Made by a program: the position numbers and the translations under genes. Below are positions 59,673 through 64,000 of a stretch of 64,000 nucleotides of DNA, piece by piece. The DNA comes from Pascua guehoae (taxonomy: Eukaryota > Basidiomycota > Tremellomycetes > Trichosporonales > Trichosporonaceae), in the NCBI GenBank assembly GCA_001600415.1, contig BCJX01000004.1, positions 1,883,064 to 1,947,063 on the forward strand, written 5' to 3'. How positions within the stretch are numbered: position 1 is the stretch's first letter; every line of letters begins with the position of its first letter. The notes under the pieces are model-generated. The model ran no database searches. It was given only the letters and a program-made list of their open reading frames with translations, and had not been told where the DNA came from.

Positions 59673-60640
59673 GTAGATACCGTATAGAGTATAGACGCTA
59701 GCTCGTTGATCGAGTACGATGTACACCTAATGTGTTTACTGCCATGCTTGCAATATGTGTTCTTGAGTGGTTGTTTGTCTGAGATTGCCGATAAGATCAA
59801 GATTGGCGCATAATGTGGGCTATGTGGGCTGTGTTGAAACGCGTCCCTGTCGAAGAACGCGTCCGTCCGAGTCGCACAAACATCTTGTCCGTTCGCGTGA
59901 CACAATATGTGGGCAATTGCGTCAAACTTCCCGCTCCTTACAAGGTAAGGCTACTTGCCGCTCTACATCGAGTAGCGTTCCCGTCTTTGTGGCCCGCATG
60001 GTGCCGGCGTAAGTTTACAGCTCCCGTGATGGGGCTAATCTCGCTAAACATGCTCATAGCTCAACGTATTAAACACACCTTGTCCCACGAGTGGTCGGAC
60101 GTCATCAGCGGGCACTGTCCACTCGTGACCGGATATTCACCGGTTCGGCGTCTACGGCGATCGTCAACAAACTGTGTCGGTTACTAGTGACGCGCGAAGA
60201 ACAGTTGGGAGTGGGTAGGCAGGTCTTGGTATCGAGTATCGCGCACAATGCCATTGCGACGCAGGCTCTACATCAGAGGTCATCCTTGCTGCTGATCTTG
60301 TCCTGACCAAGACGTTTGTTTATGTCGTTGGCTAGTGTGGAATTGGGCACCTTGCGCAGAATGTTCGATTATTCGGCGAATGCGGCGCACTGACGTTGTT
60401 GACAACAAACTAGCAGACATGCTAAACACTAATCGTCGGGTACACGGGTAGATGTGGATGCATGGCGGGCGCCGAGGCATGGGCGCGTCGTGTATGGGCT
60501 GATGGAGCGCGTCTGGAGTGATCATCTTGACCAACATAAAAGGACCACTTGTCGCACTCATTCTCGACCTGTCGCGATCCTGTCCTGGTGCGTCGGAGCC
60601 CCAATACCACCTTTGAGCTGACCACAGACTAGGGAACGAC
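59673..60640. other. Intergenic region before the GH85 gene
   Basis: No gene seen. A TATA-like CATAAAAGG lies at 60535-60543, about 98 nt before the GH85 start. Confidence 0.55.
60535..60543 (+). promoter_or_regulatory. TATA-like site of the GH85 gene
   Basis: CATAAAAGG resembles a TATA box and lies about 98 nt upstream of the ATG at 60641. The match is weak. Confidence 0.3.
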
Positions 60641-62746
60641 ATGAACCTACTCGCCCTCCTTCCCCTCTTGGGGCACCTTGCACAAGCCTTCCCGCACCCA
60701 GTCATCCGCGACGACGCCGACCCTAAAGTCGACCCTACCGCAGGCCGTGCCCCGCACCAGCCATACCAGCACGGCTACAATGCGAGCGGAATCAAGACGT
60801 GGTCGGCGTCTTCTGATGCGAACGCTCGATACCTCCGTTCGCGTGTACCGCTGAGTGCACGCATCGGTCCGCTCCCCGCGACGCAGGCCAACCCGTCGCT
60901 CGCCACAGGCCCGGAGGTCATGGACTTGTCGTTTGACTACGACAACTCGTTTTTCACGTCGTACAAGTACAATGACGACTTTTCGCGACGCGCCCCACGG
61001 TTCTGGCAGTACACGGACCTATATGGGTCGTGGCACGGGATGCCCGTCGACGGCTCGCCGACGGACAAGCCCGACCACGGGCTCGTCAACCTGCCCAACC
61101 CGGGGTGGACGGACGCAGCTCACCGCAACGGCGTGCGGAGCTTGCGGTGCTGGTTTTGGCCGCGCGCGGGCGAGTTTTCCGACTATGTCGAGCAAAAGCC
61201 CGACGGGTCGTTTCCGGTCGCCGACAAGCTGATTGAAATGGCGGCCTACTACGGGTTTGACGGCTACTTTATCAACCAAGAGGCGTCGATTGACGACGAC
61301 GACGCGAAAAAGCTCATGGCCATGGTCGAGTACTGGCGCGCAAAGGCGCCCAAGGGGTTCCACCTGCAGTGGTACGACACGATCCTCGTCGACGGGCGCC
61401 TGTCGTACCAGAACAGGTTCAACGACAAGAATGCGCCGTGGGTGCTCACCAACGGCAACCCTGGTGTCAACAGCATCTTTATCAACTATGCCATGTTCGA
61501 CGACGCTCAGGTCGAGTCGTCCGTGACTGCGGCCAAGGGCATGGGTCTCGATCCTTTCGAGGTCGCGTTCCAGGGCACAGAGAATGAAAAGTACGGCTAC
61601 AACCCGCCGTACGACACGCGGCTCGTGTTCCCCGAGGGTAAGGCGGCACGCACGTCGTGGGGCTTGTTTGGGTCGCACTTTTCGTGGATGCTGCACCCCA
61701 ACCACGAGTCCCCCGACGTCGCGGTCCAGGACGCCGTCTCCGAGCGCGAGAACTACTACTGGTCAGGCCCTAACGGGGACCCGACACACACGGGCCGCAC
61801 GACGTACACGGCATGGGCGAACGACGACGACGGAGTGGGGCGCGACGAGGCCGACCCGACAAAGTGGGACGGTGTGGCACACTACATTACAGAAAAGTCG
61901 GTCATTGGGCAACTGCCGTTTGTGACGCGCTTCAATACCGGCAAGGGCACGTCGTTCTTCCTCCACGGCAAGAGCGGTGCGGGCGGCTGGAACAATCTCG
62001 CCATCCAGGATATCCTCCCGACGTGGCAGTTTTGGACACGGAGCGAGGGGTCGGGCGCGCCCTTGGACGTCGGCTACGACTATTCGACGGCGTTCAACGG
62101 CGGCACGTCGCTTTGCTTCAAGGGCACACTCGGCCCCGACTCGACCACGACGGTCCGCCTGTTCAAGACCGACCTCACGGTCGGAGAGAATGACCGCCTC
62201 GCGCTCACCATCAAGCCCGCGACAGACGGCGCCTCCATCGAGGTCGGCCTTGTCGGCGCCGACAACCAGACTACTTGGGTACCTCTCGACGAGTCCTGCA
62301 CAAAGTCGGATGCAGGTGAGGGTTGGACAACGTACGCCCGCCCCCTCGGCGACGTCAAGAACCCTATCGCGGCCCTCGCCCTCCGCCTCTCGTCAACGTC
62401 GACTCTGAACGACTTTGTCATCAATGTCGGCGAGCTCAGCCTCACTCCACCTTCTCCCGAGCCCCCCGAGCAGCCGCAGGGATTCAAAGTCGACGCCTTC
62501 TACCCGTCCGGCGACAAGGCCGAGGTATTCCTCTCGTGGCAGCTCTCGGATGCCGTGTGGTACTACGACATCACCAGGGACCGCGCCGACGGCTCGCGCG
62601 AGGTCATCGGCCGTATTTACGACGAGGTCTACTACGTCAAGAGCCTGGCGCGCGACGGAAGCGAAGCTCAGACGACGCTCAAACTCGAGGCCGTGGCAAA
62701 GGACGGCAGCTGGAGCGAGGCCGCCACGGCGACAGTGTCTTGGTAG
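60641..62746 (+). CDS. Secreted endo-beta-N-acetylglucosaminidase, GH85
   Basis: Cleaves the GlcNAc-beta-1,4-GlcNAc core of N-linked glycans. A single exon gives 701 residues. The N-terminus MNLLALLPLLGHLAQA is a clear signal peptide, so the enzyme should be secreted. The GH85 barrel is visible as FWQYTDLYGSWHG, VPVLGC-like strand RSLRCWFWP, then FDGYFINQEASID with the catalytic pair Asn212 and Glu214 (N-x-E), and QWYDTILVDGRLSYQNRF. A beta-sandwich region follows (about 440-620), and the end (about 625-701) looks like a fibronectin-III-type domain. The lack of introns and the domain layout resemble bacterial and some fungal secreted GH85 enzymes, unlike cytosolic eukaryotic ENGases. Likely role: deglycosylating external or own glycoproteins. 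Confidence 0.92.
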   Translation: MNLLALLPLLGHLAQAFPHPVIRDDADPKVDPTAGRAPHQPYQHGYNASGIKTWSASSDANARYLRSRVPLSARIGPLPATQANPSLATGPEVMDLSFDYDNSFFTSYKYNDDFSRRAPRFWQYTDLYGSWHGMPVDGSPTDKPDHGLVNLPNPGWTDAAHRNGVRSLRCWFWPRAGEFSDYVEQKPDGSFPVADKLIEMAAYYGFDGYFINQEASIDDDDAKKLMAMVEYWRAKAPKGFHLQWYDTILVDGRLSYQNRFNDKNAPWVLTNGNPGVNSIFINYAMFDDAQVESSVTAAKGMGLDPFEVAFQGTENEKYGYNPPYDTRLVFPEGKAARTSWGLFGSHFSWMLHPNHESPDVAVQDAVSERENYYWSGPNGDPTHTGRTTYTAWANDDDGVGRDEADPTKWDGVAHYITEKSVIGQLPFVTRFNTGKGTSFFLHGKSGAGGWNNLAIQDILPTWQFWTRSEGSGAPLDVGYDYSTAFNGGTSLCFKGTLGPDSTTTVRLFKTDLTVGENDRLALTIKPATDGASIEVGLVGADNQTTWVPLDESCTKSDAGEGWTTYARPLGDVKNPIAALALRLSSTSTLNDFVINVGELSLTPPSPEPPEQPQGFKVDAFYPSGDKAEVFLSWQLSDAVWYYDITRDRADGSREVIGRIYDEVYYVKSLARDGSEAQTTLKLEAVAKDGSWSEAATATVSW

Positions 62747-64000
62747 TGACAGAGGTTAAGAAGGTCAAACGGTCAAACCAGATATAACAGTATTCCAACC
62801 CCGGCTGAATGGAAATCCATGATGTAGTATGTGCCCCATGAGAACGTGCCGAGGCGCACAGCTCTCGGTGTTGTGTTTGTCAGTGTTCTTCCGGCGCCAC
62901 TTGTCCGCGAGGGGCGGCACCCAACGCCTCCTCTGTCTGGTCCGTGAGCTGTTCTGCGGTTTATTACCAAGAGTGCAAACATGGCAACACCACCCGTGCG
63001 CTGCACCAGCACCCACTGGCCAGGCATGGGTCTGTGCTCATCGAGACGAAACGACAGTTCCGCGTCGTAAGGCCGCACATAGGAGGCTAGCCGCGTCCTC
63101 GTACAAGAAGCTCTTGGGGGTGGTCACGAGGCCAAGCCAGGTCCCGCGCGATGAGTGACGAGGTTTGGACTGGGAGACGGTGCCCTCACTTAGACGAGCA
63201 CGCTGTCACGCCCAGTTTGGAAGCAGGCGCCGTCCATGAACATGCGAGCACTGGCTTGCCGCCGTCGAGGCCATCGCGCGTCCACTGTTTCTGGGTCTAC
63301 AGCAGAGTCATAGTGTCGTGAGATGAGGTCAGGTTGGAGAGTCACTATCGATTAAGAGTTCTTATGGCGCTATGCGGCATCCTGCAATCTGGTCGCCAAC
63401 CTTACTCTGCCGTCGGCCACATCCGCAGTCTGACAGTTAGCCGAGACGGTGGCAAGGGTTGGGATAGATCGCGAATACGAGGACAAAGAGAGATGGGCCT
63501 GATTGTAACCCGAGGCGTCTCATGATCGGAGTCTGTTGTGATCGTCGTTGATCGTGAGGGGGTGTGACCTCCTACTGCCTGGGTGAGTGCTGGTTTGCAG
63601 AGCATGAGAGCAGAGCAGCAGCAGCGGGTCAGGTGTCTGCCAGGTGGCTTGCCCGGGGCTTTTAATGCCGAGGTGCCGAAGCTCGGCAGAGGACTGGTAG
63701 TGTGCCTGCCCGTGCTGCAGCTCGCCATTTGGGCCATGCTCATTCGTTCCTTAATCTGGAACCTGCGGCATGCAAACTGGTTGGGCACATGGTACAGTCC
63801 GGCCTCCAAGCGGGCGGGCCAGGTGTCCAGGTAGGGAGGCAGGGGATAACCGAGGAGGCTGATGGGTGGGTGACGAGAAGAATGGGTTGGTGACGAGTTG
63901 GGGGTTTGTCACGAGGGGCGCGTAAGTCGTCTTACTCCGGTTAGGTTGGTGCGCCGTACGCCACCACTTTGCTCACTTTCAGAGGCCCCACACCACGACG
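62747..64000. other. Window end without a supported gene
   Basis: No supported gene. A 101-codon minus-strand open frame (62773-63078) begins with protein-like sequence but has no domain or splice support. The rest shows only short frames. Confidence 0.5.

Noticed and set aside
62773..63078. 101-codon minus-strand open frame near the window end
   Set aside because: The first 40 residues look plausible, but the rest does not, and no intron or homologue supports it.

Overview
The window is nuclear DNA of a basidiomycete fungus, most likely a tremellomycete yeast of the Trichosporonales kind. The evidence is GC-rich coding sequence, many very short introns (about 34-60 nt, GT..AG, usually with a CTGAC or CTAAC branch motif some 8-15 nt before the acceptor), monocistronic genes on both strands, three tRNA genes (two with introns after position 37) and a typical fungal gene set. 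The species cannot be named from sequence alone. Exon structures below were worked out by hand and checked for reading-frame phase at each junction.

Layout. 0-10.5 kb is gene-poor: a His/Gly/Asp-rich orphan protein, two small four-cysteine proteins that share cysteine spacing and intron position, an acidic small ORF, several families of degenerate repeats and one 21-N gap. 10.6-12.7 kb holds a ferric-reductase/NADPH-oxidase-type flavocytochrome with a duplicated GATA-containing element at its 5' end. 12.7-17 kb shows no supported gene. 17-21.1 kb has three same-strand orphan genes for helical proteins. 21.9 kb has an intron-containing tRNA-Trp. 23.9-28 kb has a DUF7137-type secreted protein and a ten-finger C2H2 protein resembling TFIIIA. 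28.6-44 kb is the densest part: phosphatidylethanolamine N-methyltransferase (CHO2), a 16-exon cytosolic GH13 alpha-amylase, a ten-exon seven-transmembrane receptor with a 5-nt microexon, and a DUR3 urea/polyamine symporter. 45.5-48.3 kb has tRNA-Gly, a serpin (rare in fungi) and tRNA-Ser. 48.6-55.8 kb has a DUF6604-type protein, a small conserved-looking gene and a Dal5-type MFS permease. 58-62.7 kb has a Ser/Pro-rich protein and a secreted, intronless GH85 endo-beta-N-acetylglucosaminidase.

Common themes. Several genes deal with nutrient sensing and uptake: a putative nutrient receptor, DUR3 for urea, a Dal5-type permease for allantoate-like nitrogen compounds, a metalloreductase, an amylase and a secreted endoglycosidase. 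They are not arranged as a co-regulated cluster. The candidates for new biology are the paired four-cysteine proteins, the tandem helical orphan genes, the fungal serpin, the bacterial-looking GH85 gene and the microexon in the receptor.
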